Part shown: positions 31,896 through 42,800 of the stretch, piece by piece
Layout of the letters: each line of letters opens with the position of its first letter
Position numbering within the stretch: the stretch's first letter is position 1
From: Nansenia antarctica
Taxonomy: Eukaryota; Chordata; Actinopteri; Argentiniformes; Microstomatidae
Length of the DNA stretch: 64,000 bases
NCBI GenBank assembly: GCA_963989245.1
Contig: OZ022342.1
Location: 52,290,687-52,354,686, forward strand
Reading direction: 5' to 3'
Program-made: the position numbers and the translations under genes
Notes under the pieces: model-generated
The model's database searches: none
Seen by the model: the letters and a program-made list of their open reading frames with translations, nothing else
Told to the model about the DNA's origin: nothing

Positions 31896-34800
31896 CTGTG
31901 TGATAGGAGACATGGTTAAAAATCACCCCAACACTACTGTTATTATAGTCTTTAATGGTTATATCACCTACCATCAAGAGCAAGCCTCCAACATTCAAGA
32001 TCTACTAGTGGAATATAAATAATATCTAATAATATCTGTGAGTATCCATGGGGCAGGACAGGGAGGGCATGGCTAGACATGGTGCTTCTTTGGGAGGAAC
32101 AGAAATGTTGTAATAAGGTATTGTACAGTAGACCACTGCACTGATTGTCTACTGTGCACAAAATTAGCTTTAGACAACATAGTCTGCCCTTGAAACACAC
32201 ACACACACGCTACCTCACCCCACATGGCCTCATTAAAGTTGCTCTGCCAGTGTAAGGTTACGTACATATTGCATACTATCCCAGGCAAATACTTTACTGT
32301 GCAAATTGCCATTACCAATCGATTAAGAGGGGGATGCATGGGCATAGGAGTCAGGGGGGCGGGGGGACATGTCCCCCATTCTTAGAAGCAGGTAAATTGT
32401 TCCCATTGCTACTACTAATAATATTAGGATTATTTTGCTGCAGGACTTTTATCCAAAAACAAGTCGCTGGTTTAATTGCAAGGCTTTTATTTGGATGAGT
32501 TATGCCTAAGCCTTTTACTTGGTGATAAATAAGAGATGACCAGTATTTATTCAGTGGTGTTGAAGAAAATGGGAGGGTACAGGAAGTTATGTATGTTGAG
32601 TATGTTATCTTGATATTGCGTTTTTATTGTTCCCTATGCTTGGTCTTCCCTGTTTGCACTTTTCTCTCCGGTTTATTACGCTGTTAGCTTCTCAGTGTTA
32701 TAACTTCTGTTCAGACTGTACTTAATTACATTGTTGTTGTTCTTTATTATATTGTTGTTTGTGCCTTTATGTCTTATGTACCAACCACACCAAGTCAATT
32801 TCCTGTATATGCGAATATACTTGGCCATAAAAATAATACAGATTCTGATTGTGTCCTCTGCGTTGTAGACTGAAGACCCATCTCTTCAAGCTACACCTTA
32901 ACTGTCCCTCCTGAGACATCTACTACCCCCCTGTACTGTTTCCCCAGTGTCAGTGAATTCACTTACTTAGTCAAATGTATTTGTCGCTTTGGATAAAGGC
33001 GTCTGCTAAATGCCAACAATGTAAATGTAAATTGAGGAAAGGAATGGTAGAGGAGGGGATCATGGTACCTGCTGGCCCTGCTGGTCCTCGTGGTCCTTGC
33101 TCTCCATCATCTGATGTAGAACCTTTTTAATGAGAAATCACAATTAGCGTGAGTATCTTCTCTCAAATGTTGACCCAATATGTCTGTCCTGAGAGCACAC
33201 TACTTCACACCAACATGCCACACATGGAAAATATTACAGACAGAACTGCATGTCACGTGTTGATAATATCAGAAGCTTTAGAACACCCACTAACCATTGT
33301 CCTCCCAGGGGCTGAGGTCGAAGGCAGGGATGTCCTCACAGCTGTCATAACCAGACCCACGGGGGCGGTACTGGAAGGGTCTCTTAGGGACGTCTGTGAT
33401 ACCAGTGTTGTCACAGATGATTCGAGCCAGAGATGTCTTCCTCAGAGACTCTCTCTGATCCTCTGTGAAGACCGTATCTTTCTCCCACCACAATCTGAAA
33501 CAAAAATAAAATGTGTTAATTCTCAGATATTGACACGGCTGAACCTTCCCTGAAAATTCCTAGTGAAAATACATATGGATATTGTACCTGTCTCCAAATG
33601 GACCCAACCCTGGCCACAACTCTCCCCCTGCTCACCTGTCTCCCTGACGGATCTTTTGGAACTGAGTGGCAATGATACAGGCGAAGAGGGGCCCCACTCT
33701 GCCATTGGGGACGAAGGGCTCAGCTACACCACCAAGCCACACGTCAATGTTGTCTGGAGTTCCATAGAGGTTCAACAGGTTCTCTGCCAGTTCTGTGTTG
33801 TTCATCACCTCGGCCAACTGGTCCAGGGTTTGGGGCTGGGAGAGCCCACAGAACTCACGCCATTTGTTGTAACCTAAGAGGTGAGGGAGTGGTGGAGGAT
33901 ACAATTATTGGAAAGGTGGTTCACCAATAGGTTGCTGTATCAGGCTAATTCATTTGGGAATACTGTAGAGAGAGACTGAGACAGAGGGTCCTACCAGGGA
34001 GTCCGTGGTCGCGGCCACGTTGCAGGTTGAGAGCGGCCAGGTCCAGAGCCAAGTCGGCGGAAAACTCAAACAGACGCTGTCTCAGCTCATCGGTCATCAT
34101 TTTCTCCTGTACGTTTAACTTGGCTTGGTGACCGACCAGCCCCCTCAAAACTGGGTCCAAACCACCTGCAGATATAGGCAGACACAAGTTGTCATGGTGT
34201 TTATATCCATATAGTTCTTCATATTCACTACATATTTTGGATCTACACTTTGAGTTTGCCATGTACATTCACATTTACATTTTGGGCATTCAGCAGATGC
34301 CTTTATCCAAAGTGACTTGAACTGAACTGAAGGTGAGTGGCACTGAGAGTTGTACCTTCAAAGACAAGCCTCCAGTTGGCGAAGAAGGCCTTGTGCAGCA
34401 GTACACTGGGGTACTTGGTGCTCTCTTTGTAATTCTCATCCAGTCGGAAAATGAATGGCTGAATAGCCAGGTGAGCAAAACGGTAAGCAGCAGTAGCAAA
34501 CATATTGGACATGCTGGGGTCCACCTTCTCATCATAGCCAGGGTAGGTTGACAGCTTCCTGGCAATGAAGTCTGGGCCCACAATGTGATACAGGTAGTCT
34601 CTGAATGTGATGACCTATGAGAGAGGGGGAGGGCGACACTTCAATTACCCAATCACCCAAAGGGGTGCCATGTGTGTAAATGTGGCTCACAACACCATAA
34701 TGGTGTGATTGTGGTGACCATATTCATTATATTACCATCTCATAGAGCTCACCTGGAAGTAGCCTCCCATGATCTTGCGGGACTCCTGGTAGAGTCTCTC

Positions 34801-35609
34801 TCCAGACCACTGGGGGTTGAGCTTGGCAAGGGCCCGTGCCAGGCGGTTGTGCTCACGCAACATTAGTGTGTGGATGGAGGACAGTGCAATATTCTCATTT
34901 ACACGCTCATCACCTGGGACACAACAAGACAATATTTGATCTTTATTTAAGAGTTTTGAATGATGTTTAATCCAACTTGAAATCACCATTGAATCTACAC
35001 CATGTGGATCTGTGTGTATGGGAATGCTAGCTACTGTATAACACATGTGAGGAATGGCCTGAGTGGCTTGCTAACAGAAATAATGTTTTCACTCACCTGC
35101 AACAAAGCAGGGCACCTCCTCTGCGGTGCTGTCGTTGGTGATGCGGGCGCGGTTGGCACACATGTTGGTTTCCATGGTGGAGAAGGGCAGGAGCTCACGT
35201 CCATTGTCATTGTAGAGGGTGTTGACCCTCAGCAGGCCCTTGTCATTGGTGAGGTCGCGCAGGCTATTGGCCAGAACCTCCTCGGAGCCGTACACCTGGC
35301 CCGCGTCGAGGAAAGCTGTCAGAGTGTTCATCTGCTGACGCACGTTGCTCCTGCCAAAGAAAAAGCCAGTGGTGCCGGTGCCACAGGCTGGTGCCGAGCG
35401 GAAGAAGGGCATACACTCAGCCTCTTCCTTGCGGAAACGGGAGTCATTGTCCGGGATCTGTTTCAGAGGAGATGGGGAGCAGACAGGACATTGGTTTCTC
35501 AAAAAGGTAGTGCCATTTTGTTTTCAGGAGGAAAGTAAATACAATACATTGGTACTAAGCCATTTCAAATGAGCATGTCATTGGACTGTTCTGTAGAGTC
35601 CTGTGTAAT

Positions 35610-35648
<39 letters not shown>

Positions 35649-35658
35649 CGAGCGAGCA

Positions 35659-35696
<38 letters not shown>

Positions 35697-37807
35697 CGAG
35701 CATGCGTGTGTGTTGGAGAAGAAACTGACGTCGATGGGGAAGCAGGGCTCAGTGCGATCACAGCTCTCATCACAGTTGATGCCGTTGTTGAAGGAGCGGA
35801 TACTGGGGGAGTGGGGGGTGAAGGTCAGGTCATGGTCAGTCCACTGGCCAAAGATGGTCACCAGGTGGGTGTACAGGTTATCATTTTCCACATCAGCGTT
35901 GGCTACGGCCATGATACGGTTGGACACTTCCCTCACCTGGAGCGATGAGGAAAGGGATCATGCTGGTGAGAGTTCTGAAAATATTACATGCACCACTAAG
36001 ACTTATCACTTCACCAGAACAAGTATAAAGTGGATACTTAAACTACCACTTCTAAAGACAACAAGCATGATCGTAATAATCATGTGATAGTTGGTAGTTC
36101 ATGATGACACTGTTGTCCTACCAGAGGAAGCATGTTCCCATTGACTTGCAGTTTAGGGTCCCAGCCCTTGGCCAGTGAGATGTCATCCTGGTACTCAGCA
36201 GGTAGCCAGCGGACAAAAGGGGTGTTGGCGGAGCCCATGCGAGTATTTTCCCTAGGTAGGGGTGAAGGGAAACCAGATGTTGCCATTTAGCAGAGGCCTT
36301 ATTCCAAAGTGACTTACAATACAAATACAATACATTTGACGAAGTAAGTGAATCATCTATCCACTAGTCATAGCAGGAAAGGTAATCTATGCTCAGGCCT
36401 GGGGCCATTGGCAGTCGTCATGCTAGAAGAAGATTTTTAGTTTTTTGAGAAACAGGGATGTCCTGAGATGTCTCAGGAGAAACAGTATAGGGGGGAAGTA
36501 GGTGTCTCAGGAGAAACAGTGCAGGGGGGTAGTAGATGTCTCAGGGGGGACAGTTAAGGTGTAGCCTAAAGAGATGGGTCTTCAGTCTCCAACGGAAGAT
36601 GGGGAGTGACTCTGCATTTCTGACAGCCGTGGGAAGCTCAGCTCCCCATCTTCCATCTTCCAAAGCCTGTTCTATTACGAATATTAACTAAACATCGGTG
36701 TAGTGTGTGGCTGTAGCTTGACTGGCTCACCTATTGTTGCAGACACTGGTGGCGGTGCGGAAGTTGTTCAGATTGGCAATATTGCTGCATGAAACGGGGC
36801 GCGCCCTGCCAGTGCAGCCAGTCAGATCAGAGATAATCTCCAGATCCTCAGCAGAGATCAGATCTGTGAGGGAGGTCAATAGCAAGTGAGCTGTGTGAGG
36901 AGATGTAACGGATGCAGCTGAGGATGCAGCTAAGATGTGACTGGGTGTGTGGGATAACAACAGACCTGTGGCGTTGACGGAGCGCTTGTGAATGCGGTGG
37001 TTGTGGAGAGACCTCTCCTGGATCAGTCTAATGGCGTTCTCCATGTAGTCAGCGGAACGCACCGCTGTACGGCTGTCCCCCCTTGGCTGCTTCAGCAACC
37101 GGAGGGTGTTTGCAGGGTTGGCCGCATTCCTCTTTACTCGCTCTAAGCTCCTACAGCAGATTGGAAATGAGGATACAGTACCACACCCTTCTACTCTCTC
37201 CACTAATGAGACGCACGGCTGTTATGACGCACATCGAGACAACTGGGTCTGGTACAGTATGTGTAAATACACACTCAAATATTCGGACATCTTTGGTATA
37301 GGATTGCCATGTACTATATCACAGGCTACTATTGACTGAAAGGTTTGCACACTTACACTTTCCTAGAGTACTCATAGTCGTTGTCCACTCTTAATTTGGC
37401 TTCATTCACAACATTCAGGATGAAATCCCTGCTCAAGTGCGATTCTGGGGAGAAAATAAACAACCTTCTCTCAATTTCTGACTGAAGGTCAACGTGCTGT
37501 CAGTACATTTTGTCAAAAGTAATAGACTATGTTCCAAAATGCACGATGGCACAATGCACACACAATGTGAACAAAGACATGATCTGAATAACCTTGATCT
37601 GAATAACCTTAACAAAAGCGCTTACTTAACCAGTTTATCTGTTACATCTGTTCTCTATCATATCTATTTATAGTGTACATCCCTGCAGTCACAGTTCACG
37701 ATCATTTACGATCTTAAGCGATGTGAAAAATGTCACTCACCAGCATTGACCTGGCTCAGCAGGCACAGGTACAGGCCCATGGCCGGAAGGCACAGAAGAG
37801 GCTTCAT
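31462..37807 (-). CDS. Secreted haem peroxidase with C-terminal collagen and C1q domains (predicted fusion)
   Basis: Fourteen exons (minus) splice in phase to 895 aa: 37807-37741, 37444-37357, 37150-36966, 36863-36731, 36251-36122, 35936-35730, 35457-35097, 34913-34753, 34614-34356, 34165-33995, 33873-33636, 33494-33295, 33122-33069, 31895-31462. Residues 1-22 are a signal peptide (MKPLLCLPAMGLYLCLLSQV). Residues about 90-733 match myeloperoxidase/eosinophil peroxidase. The distal Asp235-His236 (GQWTDHDLTF), Arg394, Glu397 and proximal His492 (YRFAHLAIQPF) are present. Residue 398, the MPO sulfonium Met position, is Asn. Exons 13-14 add uninterrupted Gly-X-Y triplets (about 740-770), then a C1q domain (ENH-type core TGVFTCVEPGVYEFEFHC, ending SFFSGHLLFTV). 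Known family chemistry is H2O2-dependent halide or thiocyanate oxidation. Trimerisation through C1q is inferred. Intron 12 retention gives an immediate stop, so a plain peroxidase is also possible. Confidence 0.8.
32000..33060. other. Peroxidase intron 13
   Basis: Intron between the collagen exon and the C1q exon. A SINE-tail remnant (GTCGCTTTGGATAAAGGCGT) lies at 32980-33020, and a related fragment occurs at 36270-36310 in another intron. No further coding exon was recognised. Confidence 0.55.
35608..35712. repeat. GT microsatellite, two blocks
   Basis: (GT)n at about 35610-35645 and 35660-35692 with a repeated GCGAGCGAGCATGCGTG spacer, in the intron just after the peroxidase distal-His exon. 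Confidence 0.95.
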
Positions 37808-38321
37808 CTCTGAAAACACACACACAGAATGTTTTTTGTCACAAGTTGTTCAAACATGCAATACTTGTACTAGCATTATGAAAACAACACACTGCTGACA
37901 TATTCATCCCCATTATTTATTTCCGAGATTTATTTCTGAAGTTAACCCTAATACTACTGACAGGGATCTGGCCAGACGCCAAGTGATACACTGAGGGTAA
38001 AAAAAAAAAAAAGGAACGCTTCTGAACTTGTTAAAAAACATGTTCCCAACGACTCCAAACAATTTGATGTGGCGTAAAATTACAAATGTTATGGGTGAGA
38101 AGGAAAAATGTCATCAAAATATTTTCCTAGTGATTTTACAGATTTGGGACATGTGAAATCCATATTCAGGACCATTGGATCCCATTAAGGGCCAATGGGT
38201 GAAAATGATTTGCTGTCAACACAAATCGGTAATACACCCTTTGCATACATGTAGGATACACCGTCACTCAGACTCAGTCCAGTCCAATCCAGACTTCTAA
38301 GAAGCTCAGATTTGTCCAATA

Positions 38322-38421
38322 TCTATCTTTTAACTCACTAACATAAACCAAATATCTATCTTTTAACTCACTCTAACATAAACCAAAATCTATCTTTTAA
38401 CTCAATCTAACATAAACCAAA
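38322..38421. repeat. About 35-bp tandem repeat, 3 copies
   Basis: Units contain ATCTATCTTTTAACTCACT followed by AACATAAACCAAA. Located in the peroxidase 5' UTR intron. Confidence 0.9.
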
Positions 38422-38633
38422 TAGATGCCGGGTAAGACTGTCCAATCTCCAGTCACATCACAATTTGCAAGATCAGCGAAATCAAAATGATAATAAAAAA
38501 TATTATAAATATAATATTAATATTATATTATAGCTTACAAGAAGAAAGATACTCAACTACAGCCGAAACAGCAGAACATTAAAAGGTACATCCAACAAAA
38601 GCACGACACAAACAGGTGACGAGCGTGCGTTTA

Positions 38634-38720
38634 CCTGCAAGCTCCAAATCTGCTTTACCAAGAGTGGCTTGATCTCAGGGTGCCTCTCTATGGTTTTTCA
38701 ACCCTTATGTACCAGAGCTG
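38634..38720 (-). promoter_or_regulatory. Probable peroxidase 5' UTR exon and core promoter
   Basis: On the minus strand GGAGCTTGCAG is followed by donor GTAAACGC at about 38634, and the coding exon has its acceptor (GTTTTCAG) two bases before ATG. A TATA-like GTACATAAGGG lies near 38705-38715. Upstream, three GGAA cores (about 38752-38780) could bind ETS factors such as PU.1. All inference from motifs. Confidence 0.45.
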
Positions 38721-38779
38721 TCACCTTCTCAGATGCACTTGATGATGAGAGGTGTTTCCTTGTTCCTGGTTCCTCCTCC

Positions 38780-39562
38780 TCATCTGAATCATCTTTGCCT
38801 AACAGGTTGTCCTTAGCACATTCCAAGTTCTAGATGATGATATCTTTAGGTCAACAACATTTAGCAGAAATGATCTGCACTCTGCTATCACAAATATGTT
38901 GTCTGTCATGTTTGGTAGGCGATCATGGGTTTAGGTCCTATGGAGACCTCTAAACATTTTGAGAATACCAAGCATTTCCCATCACATAAATCAATATTGA
39001 GTCAACTGAAATTGTATGTTTAATAATTAATCCTCTATCAGTAGTTACTTTTATATTCAAATAGTATTCTATGATGTTAAACAACAAGTCTGTTAAAATG
39101 TGACTTTACTTTTCCCCTTTGATTTCAGTAACTTTCAATTTTATTAATTGTGGTTACTCTGGTAAGTCTTAGCTTAGTTTAGTACTTTGACAAATTGGTT
39201 TGCTGTGTTCATTAACAGTATTCTGTTTCAAAAGATTCTCGATGCATCAATTCTATCTGTCTTTTATCTTTTATTTTATAATCTGTCATTGATAAGATCT
39301 CTTATCTTTTTCATCTTCGCCAATGACAACGTTTTTAGAAACATTGCTTTTTTATTGCTTTGTTATGCATTTGTACAAGGAAGACAAGGCAACATGTATT
39401 GTGTTCCAGACTTCCTCATAATTCGATTCAAAGACAAGGTTGTGCCCTGAGAGCTTTGAGTGACTAGAAGACAAAAACAAGCACCTGGAAACTAAAATCC
39501 AGTACAAAGTACAATTGCCCAGAGGGTCAAAGACTGTTTTTCTTTAAGTGACTCTAACCCAC
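38780..39562. other. Intergenic, nothing recognised
   Basis: AT-rich. An 87-codon frame at 39187-39450 is hydrophobic and without recognisable motif; I treat it as chance. Confidence 0.4.
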
Positions 39563-39850
39563 CCTGGGGCGGCTGTGATTCAGGAGGTAGAGCTGGCGTC
39601 TAATGATCGCATGGTCGGCGACTCTGTGGTTCGATCCCCGGCTGGCCATGTGTCGGGGTGTCCATGGGCAAGACACTGAACCACAAATTGTTCCCAATGC
39701 GCGGGCCAGTGCCTTGCATGGTAGCTTGCCGCCATTGGTGTGTGAATGTGTGTGTGAATGGATGAATGAGAGGTTGTTGTAAATCACTTTGAAATAAGGT
39801 GCAGGTGCAGGTGAAGGTGAAATATAAGTGCAGTCCATTTACCATCTACC
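39563..39850 (+). mobile_element. tRNA-derived SINE, complete copy
   Basis: The head GGGGCGGCTGTGATTCAGGA, box-B-like GTGGTTCGATCCCCGGCTGG, body GGCAAGACACTGAACCACAA, and tail AGTGCAGTCCATTTACCATC. Serves as reference for the split copy at 22938-24405. Confidence 0.88.
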
Positions 39851-42800
39851 CTAACATTTCATTACTTCTTTTCACTCAACCAATACCTAGGTCTTCATAG
39901 GATAATGTTTATGACGCTGCTTCTTCAGTTTTGTTCATTTTACATGGTATTGAATCCAGCCTTGGGCATGACTGATCGTGACTGTAGGACTACATTGGTT
40001 CTTGTATTACATTTTATTATGGAGTCTTGGGGCTTTGAGCACCCTTCAAACATATGGGTCTTTTTGAGGGGGGAGGAATAGGCCTATGGGTTGAGTGCGT
40101 TCCATATCCACTCTTGCATTGCACTCTTGCACTCTTGCATAGGCTACTGAAAAATTCACTTACCAGTGCCGTTGAATTAGGTCTTAAACTCAACAGCTAC
40201 ATGATTCACTATGTGTAATGTGGCATGTGTGATGAGATAGTTCAACTGATTATCAATAATCATTTTGAACATGAGATGAGACCTCCCAACAATAGAATAC
40301 AGCCTATATAAAATGCATGTTCATTATAATGATGCAGTTATGAGCAGGCTTACTAATCAGTAAAAATTATTTGTAAAAAGGGATATATAAAAATAAATAT
40401 GGCTATTCTTAAAATATAAAAAAGAGCATGTTCAAAAGAAACCACTTTTTGGATAATGTTATTTTAAAGAAAACAAAAGCATGGTCTTTAGTTAAATAAA
40501 CAAGTTTTAATAAACATAGATAACTTTTATAAAAAGAGAGAAATTGAACTTGTTTTACTTACAAAATGTTATCTTTTCTCCTAAAAATAGTTTTGAATAA
40601 ATTATTAGATAGATTAGAATAGACTATTTGAATGCTTTTTTCTTTAAAAAAGAAAGCGCTTTAAAAAAAAAAAAATCATCTCCTTTTCAAAACAAGTGAG
40701 CAAATGTTAAGTATGATCAGCTTGTTGTTATGTTTGTTTAAGATCCATTGCATGGATTACAGTAATCATGCTTTCCTCTAAAAGCATTAGAGGAAACAAA
40801 TTACACTGGCATGTCGTCTCTCCACCTTTTCCTGGCTGTGTAAGCATAAGCAACAATGCAATGAGGAAGGCATCAATCATTTACAATGGCCGATGGCCAT
40901 CCTGTCACCACCGCAGAGCTTTGGATGGGTTACAGTATCATACTGCACCAACAACCATAATGTTACGTTAAAAAAACTACTTTTATATTTGGTGTTACAG
41001 GTAGGTAAAACATAATGTACAAAAAAGAAAAGTTCCCGCTCACGGTATATCAATGTTCCCCTTTAATTCTGCACCAAACAAAACAACAACTTTTCGACTT
41101 CAAACTGAAGTCTTAGTGTTAACGGGCATCACAAACTATACATATGTATATACTATGTTATAGCTTCAGGACCCAATGGGAAAACTTTGAACATGTCCAT
41201 GTGCCTATATGGCGCCCAGGATCTAAAGATAGAAATAACCATTTTAAAACTCAACAGCTGTATTATGTATTATACATATTATACAACTGTTCAACAACAC
41301 TGAAATGTTTACCAAACCCAGAGCATAGAGTATTCTTCAGTATATAGATCTACAGTATATTATTGTCTGAAGTCAACCCGTGTAGGAACATCCTATAGTA
41401 ACATGCTCAGGTTTGTCTGTGAATAAAGGTTACCCGACATTGTAATTGCATTGCAGAGGCACCCACAGTCTACAAACAGTAAATGAATCCCCTATCATCA
41501 TCACTCAGGAACGTTGCCACGCAGAAACTGTCGCTCCAGGAAGCAAAGTAGAAAAGAAGTAGATAGTAGATAGAAGTAGACAAAGAAGTAAATAGTACGG
41601 TAGATAGAAGTAGATAAAAAGCACACGCTATATTTTAACTTAATGTTCATCCAGGTTGATCCAGTGCAGTTGGAAGGGTGTCAGTCTCTGCTGTGGCGGG
41701 GTGCTGCTTGGCATACTGTACATAGCTGCCATTTTTACATCTGGGCAGGTCTGATGCATGTGAATTGTCCTTAATATGCTGTTAAGGTTATGACAATATC
41801 TTTTTGGGGTGAAATATGTTGCTTGCACCTTTCCAGAGTTGTATGGTAGTTTGGTTAACCCTCGTCGTAAACAATTGTAACATCACAATGTCTTGAAACT
41901 GAATAAGCCAGTGCTGCACGTGTGTGGAGGGGAAGGCAAGGCTTATCAACATCTAAGATACAGTTCCACACCTGAAAAATACAAATTTCCCTAGTTGACA
42001 AAATTTATACATGTTAGAGGAAAGGTGTTTGGAGAGATTGAGGAAGAATGAAATCAGGAGTTTCCCTGGCTATGCTGAATCATTAGAATGAAGGAAACTC
42101 CCTACCCTCTTTCCCCTATTTTCTGCCAACAAAATGGTATGCGATGTGTGCCTATATGCTTATAACATCATGCTTTCAGTTGTATAGCTACATTCAACAT
42201 CTTAAGATTGTATAAAATATAAGACTCCGGTCCAAGAAATCTCATTCTACACTGTACCGTCTTGGCACATTTTAGACAGCTAGAATTTTAACCTTTTAGT
42301 TTTGTTCATACTGTATCATTACTTCTGTATATTGTATATTGTATACTGTATATTATTTATATACGTAACTGACCTCAGCAAGTTGTTTTATGGCCTCCTT
42401 TTAGGGTGTGTTCTCACTAGAACATTTGCTTCACTTGGAATCAGAGTTTAGGATAAAATTCGCTTTGCTCTGCGTTGTTTGGAGCTGTGAGAAGGTACAT
42501 TCGAAGTCACTCCCGGAGCAAACAACCGATGCATGCTCCGCCTGAAAAGGGTGGTTTCGCTCCGACGCATGCATCACTTCGCTTTTGGTGAGAACGCTGC
42601 TCGAGGCTGTCCATAGGAAAACAACAGCGCATGTGTGTTGATCTGGATAAGAGCGGGACGAACGGGCAGATCTGCCTAGCAAGCCAAGTAATTTGCAGGT
42701 GGTGAAGATCTATTTCCCGCTCATGCTCGTATTGATCTTGATTTGCCATTATCTGGCACCAAAAGCGCAAAAAGAAGCGCCAGTAGGGCGAACGCCATAG

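Noticed and set aside
31895..31998. Separate C1q gene starting at an ATG just upstream of the terminal exon (minus strand)
   Set aside because: The upstream frame is not a convincing signal peptide, a strong acceptor precedes the collagen codons, and exon 13 continues the Gly-X-Y register.
39187..39450. 87-codon hydrophobic ORF
   Set aside because: AT-rich chance frame rich in Phe/Leu/Ile; no supporting signals.
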